Source: Flavobacterium cerinum
GTDB taxonomy: Bacteria > Bacteroidota > Bacteroidia > Flavobacteriales > Flavobacteriaceae
Direction of reading: 5' to 3'
Length of the DNA: 64,000 nucleotides
Assembly (NCBI RefSeq): GCF_004028155.1
Contig: NZ_SBII01000002.1
Span: 124,001 to 188,000 of the forward strand
The position numbers and the translations under genes were made by a program. Shown in pieces: positions 9,724 to 18,783 of this stretch. Position 1 is the stretch's first letter, and the number at the start of each line of letters is the position of its first letter. The notes below the pieces were generated by a model, which saw only the letters and a list, made by a program, of their open reading frames with translations, did not search any database and was not told the DNA's origin.

Positions 9724-10464
9724 AGTTATAGGCGCTTTATTACAAAACGTAATACAAGCAATAATTAGTGTAGTATAAATGATTTGATTTTATTGGATGG
9801 CATTATACTTGTGTGTTTTAAGTGCTTTTTATCGGATTAAGCCTATTCTTTTTATACTTAATATTTAAATCACAGAATTTAAATTAAGTATAAAAGCATT
9901 AAAAATAATATTTTGTTAAAACGATTATTTTCTAGATTAAAGTATTGTTTTTCAGGTGTTTGTTCTCGTTTTTCGCTTTTTAAATTACCGAATATGGAAA
10001 CACTACTATTAGTTTTCGGATTTTTTTTTGTTAAGATTTGTTTTGTGGAAAACTATTTCTGTTTGCTGTATAAAATACTGCTGTTAGTTTAGGTACTACC
10101 AATTTTTACAAATAATTTACTTTTAATGAATGTTTAGTTTCGCAGCCTAATCATGGATTTTTAAAGACAGTGTTAGTCTAGTAATTTGAAGAGTATATGG
10201 TAAAAGAGAGTAGGAAGTAATTAAACTGAATATTACGTTTACTAGAGTGCTAAGAAATAGTTGTTTAAAATTATAATTATGTCACAAACATAAAGAAGAT
10301 AGTTTTTTAGTTAAGAACCCTGTGTTGGCTTTATTGCTGATGCAGGTTTTTTTGTTTTCAGGTTATTTTAAACAAGTGTTCGGAAATAAATCATTCAAGA
10401 TTATATTGCTAATTAAAATTTAGATGTAAATTTTGTCTAAATTCGTTTTATTACTGTACTTATT
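9724..10464. other. 741-base gene-free divergent intergenic region
   Basis: This region lies between the divergent DUF1287 gene and radC. It is very AT-rich and no convincing protein-coding frame was seen on either strand. It must hold both promoters; the only partial -7 match near radC is TAAATTCG at 10438-10445. It also contains a large inverted repeat (listed separately). It could hide a small RNA or a decayed gene, but nothing in the sequence establishes either. Confidence 0.6.
9849..9895. repeat. Large imperfect inverted repeat
   Basis: The left arm 9850-9870 and right arm 9877-9894 pair over about 18 bases with one 2-base bulge, around a 6-base loop. There is no T-run after it, so it does not look like a terminator. 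It is almost wholly A/T. Confidence 0.55.
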
Positions 10465-11163
10465 ATGGAAGAAAACACCGGTACATTCTCGATAAAATAC
10501 TGGGCAGAAGACGATCAGCCTCGTGAAAAATTAATGCTTAAAGGTAAATCGGCACTTAGTGATGCAGAGCTTATCGCTATTCTTATAGGCTCTGGCAGCC
10601 GTAATGAAAGTGCTGTGGAGCTTAGTAAACGTATACTTGCCAGTGTAGATAACAACCTAAATGCATTAGGTAAGCAGTCATTGCAGCAATTAATGTGTTT
10701 TAAGGGAATAGGAGAAGCTAAAGCGATAACTATTGGAGCAGCAATGGAACTGGGACGCAGACGCCGTGATGAAGAAGGGATAGATCTAAAGAAAATAACA
10801 TCGAGCCGTGCAGTTTTCGAGATTATGCAGCCTATAATAGGCGAATTGCCACATGAAGAGTTTTGGATATTATATCTTAATAATTCGAATAAAGTGACCT
10901 ATAAAGCCCAGCTTAGTAAGGGTGGAATAACAGGAACTATTGTAGATGTTCGATTGGTCTTTAAATTAGCACTAGAACAAAATGCTACGGGAATTATATT
11001 GGTACATAACCATCCTTCAGGAACACTACAAGCGAGTGAGCCTGATAAACAAATAACAAGGCAGCTTAAAGCCGCAGGGCAAAGCCTTAGCATTAATGTC
11101 CTGGATCATGTTATTGTTACAGAGAAAGATTATTTCAGTTTTGCTGACGCTGGCATATTGTAA
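10465..11163 (+). CDS. radC: RadC family protein (JAB/MPN metalloprotease-like domain)
   Basis: A 232-residue protein of standard RadC length. The N-terminal part has the helix-hairpin-helix-like segment LMCFKGIGEAKAITIGAA. The C-terminal JAMM motif is complete: EFWILYLNNSN, then HNHPSG starting at His181, then the downstream Asp in SEPD. Despite its historical name, RadC has no proven repair role. The JAMM motif suggests zinc-dependent hydrolase activity. The preceding intergenic region is unusually long, and the Coa1-like gene follows 17 bases after the stop, probably co-transcribed. Confidence 0.92.
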   Translation: MEENTGTFSIKYWAEDDQPREKLMLKGKSALSDAELIAILIGSGSRNESAVELSKRILASVDNNLNALGKQSLQQLMCFKGIGEAKAITIGAAMELGRRRRDEEGIDLKKITSSRAVFEIMQPIIGELPHEEFWILYLNNSNKVTYKAQLSKGGITGTIVDVRLVFKLALEQNATGIILVHNHPSGTLQASEPDKQITRQLKAAGQSLSINVLDHVIVTEKDYFSFADAGIL

Positions 11164-11180
11164 TTTTTAAAATAATTGAA

Positions 11181-11609
11181 ATGGACAACGAAATACTTCA
11201 GGATAAAAATTGGTTGAGGCGCAACCGGAAATGGATTGCAGCTGTGGTAATATTGTTTGCAGTAATTGGAGCATTCTTTGTAACGGGTTCAGGTAGTAAA
11301 GCAGCAGGGTTTGCAAAGGCTTATGTAGATACCCCGCTTTATGAAAACGCAGTAAAAAAATCGAATAAAAATAAAGAAGTGCTTTCGGTTTTGGGTAAAC
11401 TCGAGCCTGTAAATGAAATGGCAATTTTAGAAAGCAATGTGGAATATGGAGAAGACAACACATCCGTAAATCTATCGGTTAGGGTTCAGGGTAATAAAGG
11501 TAAAGGCAAAATGGATGTTACTGCTGTTAAAAAAGGTAAAGGCTGGGAATACAAAAAAATTAAAATAAGGATAAAACAACTAAAACAGGAAATTGTGGTT
11601 TTGCAATAA
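11181..11609 (+). CDS. Coa1/Tim21-like membrane protein
   Basis: A 142-residue protein with a cytoplasmic NWLRRNRKW segment, one membrane helix (about 18-38) and a C-terminal domain with YVDTPLYENAVKKSNKN, VLGKLEPV and VQGNKGKGKMDVTAVKKG. This layout matches the bacterial cytochrome c oxidase assembly factor Coa1-like family, in which a single-helix anchor is followed by a small alpha/beta domain. A role in respiratory-complex assembly is carried over from the eukaryotic name and is not shown for the bacterial proteins. It follows radC closely and ends at a terminator. Confidence 0.7.
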   Translation: MDNEILQDKNWLRRNRKWIAAVVILFAVIGAFFVTGSGSKAAGFAKAYVDTPLYENAVKKSNKNKEVLSVLGKLEPVNEMAILESNVEYGEDNTSVNLSVRVQGNKGKGKMDVTAVKKGKGWEYKKIKIRIKQLKQEIVVLQ

Positions 11610-11635
11610 TCAGGTTTGAAATAATAGAAAATAAT

Positions 11636-11667
11636 AACGGGTGAACTTTTGGTTCACCCGTTGTCAA
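11636..11667. terminator. Terminator after the Coa1-like gene
   Basis: A perfect 11-base-pair stem (11636-11646 with 11652-11662) has a TTTTG loop. It lies between two convergent genes and may serve both. The T-tract is short. Confidence 0.7.
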
Positions 11668-11668
11668 T

Positions 11669-12313
11669 TTATGCATTCGCTATGAAGGGCGATTTTTGTA
11701 TGTAATGATTATCAGATAGTTGATTAATAAGAAATAGGGCTAGAGCTGTACTGCTTATTATATCACCGGGACAGTCTTCCATGTTAACTTGTATTTCGCA
11801 TTCTGCATCAGTCTGCTCAATCATGGGTAATCTTATAAGAGTCCAGTCAATGGTGCTTTTTGTTAGTATCGAATATTCCAGTTGTTTGTCCTGAGTAGTT
11901 AAAGGATAATTGGTATACATCCAATCTGTGGCAAATTTAGTTTTAGGGCTTTTGTTGTCAAACGGAGTGTCAACATTAAGTCCTGTTATTACAATATACC
12001 TTTTAATGTTGCGTTGCTCCATGGCACGCAGGATATTAGTTGTAGCTGTACTAAAAATGTTCTTCTCACTTGCGGGAATACCTAGTCCCAAGGTGCTGAT
12101 TAGGGCGTCGCAGCCTTCGATCAGGTCCAATATTGTAGTGTAATCGGCAGCATTGCCCTGAACAATTTCTACAAGCGGGTTATCGATAGTAAAATTTTCA
12201 GGATTTCTAACAAGGGCTTTAAGCTGAAAGCCCTGACTTATTAATTGTTTAATAAGATATTTACCAGACTTGCCGGTACCGCCTATAACGGCAATTTTTA
12301 TATTTGATTTCAT
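11669..12313 (-). CDS. NAD(P)-binding atypical short-chain dehydrogenase (NmrA-like)
   Basis: A 214-residue Rossmann-fold protein. The dinucleotide-binding motif VIGGTGKSGKYL is at residues 9-20, followed by LKALVRNPENF, the segment that usually contacts the adenosine phosphate of NADP. VQGNAADY and ALISTLGLG complete the atypical SDR pattern. There is no classical YxxxK catalytic pair in the usual place, so it may be a sensor or a flavin/quinone reductase-like protein; substrate unknown. It is transcribed alone and divergently from the ABC operon. The intergenic region between them (230 bases) could serve both. Confidence 0.82.
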   Translation of the reverse strand: MKSNIKIAVIGGTGKSGKYLIKQLISQGFQLKALVRNPENFTIDNPLVEIVQGNAADYTTILDLIEGCDALISTLGLGIPASEKNIFSTATTNILRAMEQRNIKRYIVITGLNVDTPFDNKSPKTKFATDWMYTNYPLTTQDKQLEYSILTKSTIDWTLIRLPMIEQTDAECEIQVNMEDCPGDIISSTALALFLINQLSDNHYIQKSPFIANA

Positions 12314-12444
12314 TTTTTTCTTTATAAAATTTAGATAATACTATTGTAGTCCATTTGCTTAAGGCAAATAGAAACTATCAAGCCTTTTGGGTAGGCCACA
12401 TAGTTATATACGTATATTTTATAAAGAGATTCTAATACTGTAAA

Positions 12445-12462
12445 TGTAAATATTTATTTGCA
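12445..12462. promoter_or_regulatory. Candidate operator dyad upstream of the ABC/DUF3299 operon
   Basis: An imperfect 18-base dyad, TGTAAATAT-TTATTTGCA, pairs at 7 of 9 positions. It lies 82-99 bases before the ATPase gene, between it and the divergent reductase. Given the metal-related look of the operon a metal-responsive repressor could bind here, but the match to any known box was not tested. Confidence 0.3.
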
Positions 12463-12543
12463 ATAGGCAATCAAATATTGGCAAATTAGGGTTTTATAAA
12501 TCACATCAATTTCGCTAACTTGCAAGGCATATAAATATCCTGC

Positions 12544-13170
12544 ATGATAAGTACAAAAAACATACACTTTTCTTATGGAAAAGGCACCGATTTTCGGTTT
12601 CCTGATATCACCACTACTTCAGGCGAAAGCCTGCTTATAACTGGGGGTTCGGGTAAAGGGAAAACTACACTGCTTCACCTTTTAGGAGGGTTACAGCGCC
12701 CACAGTCTGGTGAGATCATTATAGAAGATACAAACATTGCTACTCTGTCTGAAAAAAAGCTGGATCATTTTAGAGGTAGAAACATAGGTTTGGTGTTGCA
12801 GCAATCTTATTTTGTGGCATCGCTTAATGTACTTGAAAATGTAGTGTTGGCATCATGGCTGGCAACAGGTAAACACGCTTCAGAAAAGGCAAAACAGCTT
12901 TTAGAACAATTGGACCTGAAAGATCATTTACACAAACTGCCTTCACAGCTTAGTATTGGTCAGCAGCAAAGGGTATCTATAGCCCGTGCACTTATCAATG
13001 AGCCTAAACTTTTATTGGCAGACGAACCTACTTCAAGCCTTGATGACGACAATGCTTTTAAAGTGGCGGATATGCTGGATCATTTAGCAAAACAATATGG
13101 TACAGCACTGGTAATAGTGACACATGACCAAAGACTGAAAGACCGTTTTCCTAACCAAATCTCTTTATAA
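12544..13170 (+). CDS. ABC transporter ATP-binding protein (LolD/MacB type)
   Basis: A 208-residue ATPase with all motifs: Walker A GGSGKGKTT (34-42), Q-loop LVLQQSYF, signature LSIGQ (136-140), Walker B LLLADE (156-161) and the H-loop IVTHD. Size and motifs fit the LolD/MacB/FtsE group, which power FtsX-fold permeases that move substrates or force across the cell envelope rather than classic importers. The stop codon overlaps the permease start (TAATGA, 13168-13172), so the two are translationally coupled. The substrate is unknown; the neighbours suggest a metal link. Confidence 0.92.
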   Translation: MISTKNIHFSYGKGTDFRFPDITTTSGESLLITGGSGKGKTTLLHLLGGLQRPQSGEIIIEDTNIATLSEKKLDHFRGRNIGLVLQQSYFVASLNVLENVVLASWLATGKHASEKAKQLLEQLDLKDHLHKLPSQLSIGQQQRVSIARALINEPKLLLADEPTSSLDDDNAFKVADMLDHLAKQYGTALVIVTHDQRLKDRFPNQISL

Positions 13171-14483
13171 TGATCACTAAAATAGCCTGGAAAAATATTT
13201 GGTTCAAACCGCTTAATACTGCTTTGAGTATCATTTTGCTTACGGCGAGTGTGGCCATCATTACACTGCTTATACTATTGCAGGAACAATTTGAAAAGAA
13301 ATTCAACGATAATATCGATGGGGTAGACATGGTGCTGGGAGCTCAGGGCAGTCCGCTGCAGCTAATACTTTCATCGGTATATCAGGTCGATGCCCCTACG
13401 GGTAATATTGATTACACCGAAGCGAAAAAATGGATGCACCATCCGTTTGTTAAAACAGCCATTCCTTTGGCTTTTGGAGATAATTACAGAGGATTCAGGA
13501 TTGTGGGTACCACTCCGGATTACCTTGCTAAATACAATGCTGAAGTTAAGAATGGAAAGATTTTTACAAAGAACTTCGAAGTCGTTATTGGTAGTGCTAT
13601 TGCCGATAAAATGGGACTTAAAGTAGGCGATAAGTTTTTTGGTTCTCATGGTGATGCTGCCGAAGGCGAACTGCACGATCATCAGGCATACACCGTTACA
13701 GGTATTGCTTCTCCCACAGGAAAAGTGATCGATAATCTAATACTGTCTAATATACAAAGTGTATGGGCAATGCACGACCACGAACCTGCACAGGGTGAAG
13801 AGCATGATCATGACCACGGAGCTGCTGCTGATGCACATCATCATGAAGATGGACATAACCACGATCATGATGCTCATGCACACGAAGAAGGTGATGCACA
13901 CAGCCATGAAGCTGTTGCTCCAGTGAATGAAGAAGGAAAAGAAATCACCGCCGTATTATTACAATTTAGGAATAAGAATGCCATTTTTATGTGGCCAAGA
14001 ATCATTGCTCAAAACACTAAAATGCAGGCAGCTCTTCCGGGAATAGAGATAAACAGGTTGTTTAGTTTATTTGGGATAGGGCTTGAAGCATTACAGTATC
14101 TGGCTTATGGAATTATGCTAATATCTGGCATCAGTATATTCATAGCTCTTTTCAATACTTTAAAGGAAAGAAAATACGAATTTGCCTTGTTGCGCGTTAA
14201 TGGAGCAAGCCGTTTACAATTATTATCGTTAGTGCTTATAGAAAGCCTGCTTTTATGCATAACGGGGTTCATTTTTGGAACGATTGTTGGTAGAATTGCG
14301 CTGGGCTTTATATCTGGCTCATCCGAAGATGAATTTAAAATGTCTTTCAATCCCTTTGAGTTTGTTTGGGAAAAAGAAGGATATTTATTTCTGCTCACTA
14401 TCTTTGTAGGGATTTTGGCAGCGGTTATACCGGCTGTGAAAGCCTATAGTTTAAATATTTCAAAAACACTTGCAAATGCGTAA
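13170..14483 (+). CDS. FtsX/MacB-type ABC permease with a histidine-rich extracytoplasmic loop
   Basis: A 437-residue permease. One membrane helix near residues 16-40 is followed by a periplasmic MacB-like core domain (GVDMVLGAQGSPLQLILS) and then three helices in the C-terminal FtsX domain (about 305-430) with LFNTLKERKYEFALLRVNGA, the conserved coupling segment. The periplasmic domain contains 15 histidines between residues 202 and 246, mixed with Asp and Glu in HDH and HEDGH patterns. Such tracts usually bind zinc, nickel or copper. In the family the permease is a mechanotransmitter. Here the loop suggests a metal sensor or carrier, by inference. It overlaps the ATPase gene and the DUF3299 gene. 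Confidence 0.9.
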   Translation: MITKIAWKNIWFKPLNTALSIILLTASVAIITLLILLQEQFEKKFNDNIDGVDMVLGAQGSPLQLILSSVYQVDAPTGNIDYTEAKKWMHHPFVKTAIPLAFGDNYRGFRIVGTTPDYLAKYNAEVKNGKIFTKNFEVVIGSAIADKMGLKVGDKFFGSHGDAAEGELHDHQAYTVTGIASPTGKVIDNLILSNIQSVWAMHDHEPAQGEEHDHDHGAAADAHHHEDGHNHDHDAHAHEEGDAHSHEAVAPVNEEGKEITAVLLQFRNKNAIFMWPRIIAQNTKMQAALPGIEINRLFSLFGIGLEALQYLAYGIMLISGISIFIALFNTLKERKYEFALLRVNGASRLQLLSLVLIESLLLCITGFIFGTIVGRIALGFISGSSEDEFKMSFNPFEFVWEKEGYLFLLTIFVGILAAVIPAVKAYSLNISKTLANA

Positions 14484-14976
14484 GACTTATTTCTTTATTG
14501 CCCTATTGCTATCAGGATTTATTTTCATGTCCCTTGATGCTCCGTCTACAGGTATGGCTCATCAAAAATCGGGAGGCGAAGCAACATATATTACAGTTAA
14601 TGATACTTTATCGTGGAAACTGTTAGGACAGATAAAATACATTAAGAAAGCAAGTACCGATTATCCTGAAGGGGTAATGTACCCGGTTATCAATACAACG
14701 CTTAAAGCCAAAAATAAAAAGCCTATCACTATGAGTGGTTTTATTATCCCTATCGATAATAAAAACTACGCTTTAAGTAAAAATGTTTTTGCATCTTGTT
14801 TCTTCTGCGGTCAGGCAGGCCCTGAAACCATTATGGGTATTAAATTTAAAAACCCGGGAATGAAATTAAAGACAGATCAGTATGTAACTATTCAGGGTAC
14901 TTTCAGGTACAATGATAATGATGTAGACGACTGGATCTATCACGTAGACAATGCCGTTATAACGAAAGGAAATTAA
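14476..14976 (+). CDS. DUF3299-like periplasmic protein with a CxxC motif
   Basis: The ATG at 14476 is preferred over the in-frame TTG at 14470 because it gives a clean signal peptide (MRKTYFFIALLLSGFIFMSL). The 166-residue product has WKLLGQIKYI, ITMSGFIIPI and a conserved-looking CFFC (Cys108, Cys111) followed by GQAGPETIMGI. This resembles DUF3299, small periplasmic proteins often encoded beside MacB-type ABC genes. From memory, a similar gene set belongs to zinc-regulated loci in Vibrio. The CxxC could bind a metal or be redox active. The start overlaps the permease end by 8 bases and its stop overlaps the phosphatase start. Confidence 0.72.
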   Translation: MRKTYFFIALLLSGFIFMSLDAPSTGMAHQKSGGEATYITVNDTLSWKLLGQIKYIKKASTDYPEGVMYPVINTTLKAKNKKPITMSGFIIPIDNKNYALSKNVFASCFFCGQAGPETIMGIKFKNPGMKLKTDQYVTIQGTFRYNDNDVDDWIYHVDNAVITKGN

Positions 14977-15665
14977 TGAAGATTCACAATAAAAAAGCTG
15001 TGTTTTTTGATCTTGATCACACGCTGTGGGATTTCGAGAAAAACTCTGCACTTGCTTTTGAAGAAATATTACAAAAATACAATGTAGGTGTGGGGCATGC
15101 TCAGTTTAACGAGTTGTATTCACCTATAAATGCCAAATATTGGAAACAATACCGCGATGGCGAAATTACTCAAATGCAGCTACGCTATGGCAGGCTAAAA
15201 GATTCATTTAATCTCTTAGGTTATGAAATAGACGATGAAAAACTTCACTTGGTATCCGAAGAATATATAAGGCTGCTGCCAATAAACAACCATTTATTTG
15301 ATGGTGCTGTAGAGGTTTTAGAATATCTTAAATCCAGATACACACTTCACATCATTACAAATGGGCCTGATGTCGTTCAGGAACTTAAACTTAAAAATGC
15401 TAACATCGGGCATTATTTTACCACAATAACAAATTCTGAAAAGGCAGGCCATAAAAAGCCACATGCCGGAATTTTTGAATATGCCCTTAAAGCTGCTAAT
15501 GCCGACAAAGAAACCAGTATTATGATTGGTGACTGTATCGAAGCGGATGTTCAGGGGGCTTTAGATTACGGAATTGATGCCATATATTTTAATGAGCATA
15601 AGCTGGAGGCACATCCATCAATCACACAGGTAAACCATTTACTTGATTTAAAAAAAATGTTATAA
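14976..15665 (+). CDS. HAD-superfamily hydrolase, YjjG-like nucleotidase
   Basis: A 229-residue haloacid dehalogenase-fold enzyme. Motif I FFDLDHTLWDFE has nucleophile Asp12 and acid/base Asp14; motif II is IITNGPD; motif III is the Lys in KAGHKKPH; motif IV is IMIGDCIEAD. The helical cap between motifs I and II and the DHTLWDFE form match the YjjG group, pyrimidine 5'-nucleotidases that clear non-canonical nucleotides such as dUMP analogues. The start overlaps the DUF3299 stop by one base (TAATGA), which is odd for a housekeeping nucleotidase and ties its expression to the transporter. Confidence 0.85.
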   Translation: MKIHNKKAVFFDLDHTLWDFEKNSALAFEEILQKYNVGVGHAQFNELYSPINAKYWKQYRDGEITQMQLRYGRLKDSFNLLGYEIDDEKLHLVSEEYIRLLPINNHLFDGAVEVLEYLKSRYTLHIITNGPDVVQELKLKNANIGHYFTTITNSEKAGHKKPHAGIFEYALKAANADKETSIMIGDCIEADVQGALDYGIDAIYFNEHKLEAHPSITQVNHLLDLKKML

Positions 15666-15673
15666 AGAAAATT

Positions 15674-16405
15674 ATGAAAAAGACACTATTATTTTTCGCA
15701 TTACTTTTTTCGGGTATAGGTTTTGCACAAAGTTTAAACGATTATAAATATGTAATTGTTCCTGAAAGATTTGAATTTCTTAAGGAAGCAAACAAGTACA
15801 ATCTGAATTCATTGACAAAAATGATATTTTCGAAACCGGGTTTTGAAACTTACTTTTCGACAGATAAAATGCCTGATGAATTAGCATTAGACAAGTGTAA
15901 AGCTTTATATGCTGATTTGCTGAATGAATCGGGAATACTTACTACAGGAGTTGTACTTGTATTAAAAGATTGTGATGGCAGAGTCGTTTTTAAATCGATG
16001 AAAGGTTCAAGTAAAGAGAAGAGTTATCAAAAAGCTTATCATGAGTCATTAAGAGAGGCTTCCGCTTCTGTTAATTTAATAAATTATAAATATTCGGGTA
16101 AAGAAATAGTCTCTAGCTGGACTAAAACACCGGCTAAAAATGTACCTGCAGCACAGCAGGCAGCAACGCCAATTACAGTAAATAATGAAAATGTATTATT
16201 TGCGCAGCCAATTACTAATGGCTATCAATTGGTAGACAGTACACCAAAAGTGATTTTAAAGATATTTAAAACTTCACAGCAGGATTCATACACAGCAGTA
16301 TCAGATTCTAAAAATGGTGTAGTATTTAAAAGAGGTAACGATTGGATTTTTGAATATTACCAGAACGATAAATTGATTTCAGAAAAATTGAACATCAAAT
16401 TTTAA
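15674..16405 (+). CDS. Secreted protein of unknown function
   Basis: A 243-residue protein with a clear signal peptide (MKKTLLFFALLFSGIGFAQS, cleavage after about residue 19). The mature part begins LNDYKYVIVPERFEFLKEANKYNLN and continues LTKMIFSKPGF, a pattern seen in many uncharacterised Flavobacteriaceae periplasmic proteins. The C-terminal half repeats short beta strands (VVFKRGNDWIFEYY). No enzyme motif was recognised. It follows the phosphatase by 8 bases and is probably the last gene of the ABC operon, ending at a terminator. Confidence 0.72.
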   Translation: MKKTLLFFALLFSGIGFAQSLNDYKYVIVPERFEFLKEANKYNLNSLTKMIFSKPGFETYFSTDKMPDELALDKCKALYADLLNESGILTTGVVLVLKDCDGRVVFKSMKGSSKEKSYQKAYHESLREASASVNLINYKYSGKEIVSSWTKTPAKNVPAAQQAATPITVNNENVLFAQPITNGYQLVDSTPKVILKIFKTSQQDSYTAVSDSKNGVVFKRGNDWIFEYYQNDKLISEKLNIKF

Positions 16406-16408
16406 TAC

Positions 16409-16438
16409 TAAGGATCTTAATTTTAAGAGCCTTTTTTA
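16409..16438 (+). terminator. Terminator at the end of the ABC/DUF3299 operon
   Basis: A stem of 10 out of 11 pairs (16410-16420 with 16423-16433) is followed by a run of T. It reaches into the end of the convergent rarA gene. Confidence 0.65.
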
Positions 16439-17710
16439 ATATCCATATTTTTTCCAGCGGTTCTTTAAGAATTCACGGGTTGAGTTTTCTCTTGAATTGT
16501 TTCCAGGATCATAAAAAGCAGTGTTAGTAATTTCATCTGGCAGGAATTCCTGTTCGGCAAAATTATTAGCATAGTCATGAGAATATTTGTATTCATCACC
16601 ATATCCTAATTCTTTCATTAGTTTAGTTGGAGCATTTCGCAAATGTAAAGGCACTGGCAGGTCTCCTGTTTGTTTAACCACTTGCTGTGCTTTGCCTATA
16701 GCCATATAGCTGGCATTACTTTTAGGCGATGTAGCAAGATAGATGGCGCACTGGCTTAATACTATTCTTGACTCAGGATAACCAATAGTAGCTACTGCCT
16801 GGAATGTATTGTTTGCCATGATAAGTGCAGTAGGATTGGCATTGCCAATGTCTTCAGATGCTAATATCAGCATTCGGCGTGCTATAAATTTAAGATCTTC
16901 GCCACCTTCTATCATCCGTGCCAGCCAGTATACAGCACCATTGGGGTCACTGCCACGCATCGATTTTATAAAAGCCGAAATAATGTCATAATGCTGCTCA
17001 CCGGTTTTATCATAAAGAACAGTGTTCTTTTGGGCAAGCTGCATTACCCTGTCATTTGTTATTTCGATAGTATCACCTTCAGAGGCATTTACAACCAATT
17101 CGAAAACATTCAGTAACTTTCTTCCATCACCGCCCGAAAGTCTTAGTAAAGCTTCGGTTTCTTTTAGATTGATGTTTTTAGATTTAAGCATATCGTCCGT
17201 TTCCATGGCACGGTGCAGTAAAGCTTCCAGGTCTTCTTTAGAAAACGGATTCAGTACATATACCTGACAACGGGACAGTAATGCGGGAATCACTTCAAAA
17301 CTTGGATTCTCTGTAGTTGCACCAATAAGAGTTACCCAGCCTTTTTCTACTGCAGCTAGTAAAGAATCCTGTTGTGACTTACTGAAACGGTGGATCTCAT
17401 CTATAAAAAGAATAGGATTTTTTGCAGTGAACAAACCGCCGCTTTGTTTGGCCTTATCAATTACATCACGCACCTCCTTAACCCCCGAATTAATAGCACT
17501 CAAAATATAGAAAGGTCGTTTAGATTCCTGCGCCATAATTTGAGCAAGGGTAGTTTTTCCTGTGCCTGGCGGACCCCATAAAATCAATGATGGGATGATA
17601 CCGCGTGCTATCTGATGGGTTAATGAACCGTTTGGTCCAACAAGATGCTGCTGGCTTATATATTCAGATAATTGCTGTGGTCGTATGCGTTCTGCTAATG
17701 GTGCTTCCAT
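16436..17710 (-). CDS. rarA: Replication-associated recombination protein A (RarA/MgsA)
   Basis: A 424-residue AAA+ ATPase of the clamp-loader clade, normal length for RarA. Walker [10 protein letters not shown] is at residues 46-54 and Walker [10 protein letters not shown] near 98-107. Sensor 1 is [12 protein letters not shown] and the arginine-finger/sensor region is ALLSRC. The C-terminal part ([42 protein letters not shown]) is the RarA-specific tetramerisation domain. RarA acts at stalled replication forks and on single-stranded DNA. A -7-like TAATTTTA lies only 4 bases before the ATG, so the message may have a very short leader. It is convergent with the ABC operon. Confidence 0.95.
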   Translation of the reverse strand: MEAPLAERIRPQQLSEYISQQHLVGPNGSLTHQIARGIIPSLILWGPPGTGKTTLAQIMAQESKRPFYILSAINSGVKEVRDVIDKAKQSGGLFTAKNPILFIDEIHRFSKSQQDSLLAAVEKGWVTLIGATTENPSFEVIPALLSRCQVYVLNPFSKEDLEALLHRAMETDDMLKSKNINLKETEALLRLSGGDGRKLLNVFELVVNASEGDTIEITNDRVMQLAQKNTVLYDKTGEQHYDIISAFIKSMRGSDPNGAVYWLARMIEGGEDLKFIARRMLILASEDIGNANPTALIMANNTFQAVATIGYPESRIVLSQCAIYLATSPKSNASYMAIGKAQQVVKQTGDLPVPLHLRNAPTKLMKELGYGDEYKYSHDYANNFAEQEFLPDEITNTAFYDPGNNSRENSTREFLKNRWKKYGY

Positions 17711-17795
17711 AGGGTAAAATTACATATTTCCTCATTTACTACCATAGCTATTAATATAACTTTTATATTTGAGAATATGTTTACTCTAAATTTTG

Positions 17796-18677
17796 ATGAT
17801 GAATAAATTCGTGTTACTCGGGTTGTTTTTTTGTACGGTATCTCATGCCCAAATTTTTAAGGATTTTACTTTAAAAGAGAATACAGCAATGAATGGGAGG
17901 AAAGAAAAATTCACGCATTTAAATGATGTCACGGTTTATGACTTAGAGTACCATTCTTTTGATGACACATTTGTAAAGGGTTTTTTGATAACACCAAAGG
18001 ATAATAGTAAAAAGTATCCGGTATTGATTTTTAACAGGGGTGGTAATGGGCATTATGGTATGGTGACAGAACCCTACATCGTTCGGTTTTTAAGTAAAAT
18101 TGCAGCACAGGGTTATATTGTAATAGGGTCACAATTACGTGGTTCGGAAGGTTCTGAAGGAGAAGATGAATGGGGTGGAAAAGATATTGATGATGTGCTT
18201 TTCCTGTTTAAAATTATTGACGAACTTAAAATTGCCGATACTTCCAGAATTGCTCAAATGGGATGGAGCAGAGGTGGAGTTACTAATTTTCATTTGCTTA
18301 AAAAAACAAATAGAATAAAGGCAGCCATTAACATTGCAGGTCCTGCTGATTTACTTTCTACACACCGTAAAGAGATGTTTAAGGTATACCAGCATAGGAT
18401 AAAAGGCTATGCAAAAGATTCTATAGCTGCTTCACATCGCGTGTCGCCAATCTATCAGTTGGATTCAATTAAAAATAAAAAAGTATCGTTGTTATTTTTA
18501 CATGGTGATAAAGATACCAGCGTGCATATAAAGAATAGTGAGCTGCTTAAAGCAAAGGCAAAACAAATAGGGATACAAAGTGACATGATCACGTATAAGG
18601 GTGGAGATCATGGCTTGATGAGCCAAATTGATATAGTTGTCGATGATGTAATAGGCTGGCTTAAAAGAGTACTATGA
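17796..18677 (+). CDS. Secreted alpha/beta-hydrolase, S9 prolyl-oligopeptidase-like
   Basis: An ATG at 17796 (or 17799) is preferred to the in-frame TTG at 17793. The product has about 293 residues with signal peptide MNKFVLLGLFFCTVSHAQ. The alpha/beta-hydrolase triad is visible: nucleophile Ser158 in GWSRGG, Asp240 in HGDKDTSV and His272 in GGDHGL. The oxyanion-region motif NRGGNGHYG and SQLRGSEGSEGEDEWGG are typical of S9-type esterases or peptidases that lack the propeller domain. The substrate is probably a peptide or ester in the periplasm. It is divergent from rarA and monocistronic. Confidence 0.85.
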   Translation: MMNKFVLLGLFFCTVSHAQIFKDFTLKENTAMNGRKEKFTHLNDVTVYDLEYHSFDDTFVKGFLITPKDNSKKYPVLIFNRGGNGHYGMVTEPYIVRFLSKIAAQGYIVIGSQLRGSEGSEGEDEWGGKDIDDVLFLFKIIDELKIADTSRIAQMGWSRGGVTNFHLLKKTNRIKAAINIAGPADLLSTHRKEMFKVYQHRIKGYAKDSIAASHRVSPIYQLDSIKNKKVSLLFLHGDKDTSVHIKNSELLKAKAKQIGIQSDMITYKGGDHGLMSQIDIVVDDVIGWLKRVL

Positions 18678-18783
18678 TATTTTTAATTGCTGTCAAATTG
18701 ACTTTGTATAATTTTAATTTTAGTGGTTTTCTGACAAAACTGCAGATAAATTTTTATGGACAAATTTTTGAGTTCATCTGGAT

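Noticed and set aside
13773..13907. His-rich stretch as a reading-frame or assembly error
   Set aside because: The frame is continuous from the permease start through the conserved FtsX domain, and codon use is ordinary. The tract is made of varied His, Asp, Glu and Ala codons rather than one repeated unit.
14470..14475. TTG start of the DUF3299 gene
   Set aside because: The ATG six bases later gives a cleaner signal peptide and ATG is the strongly preferred start here. The same logic applies to the TTG at 54184 before the LRR gene and 17793 before the S9 hydrolase.
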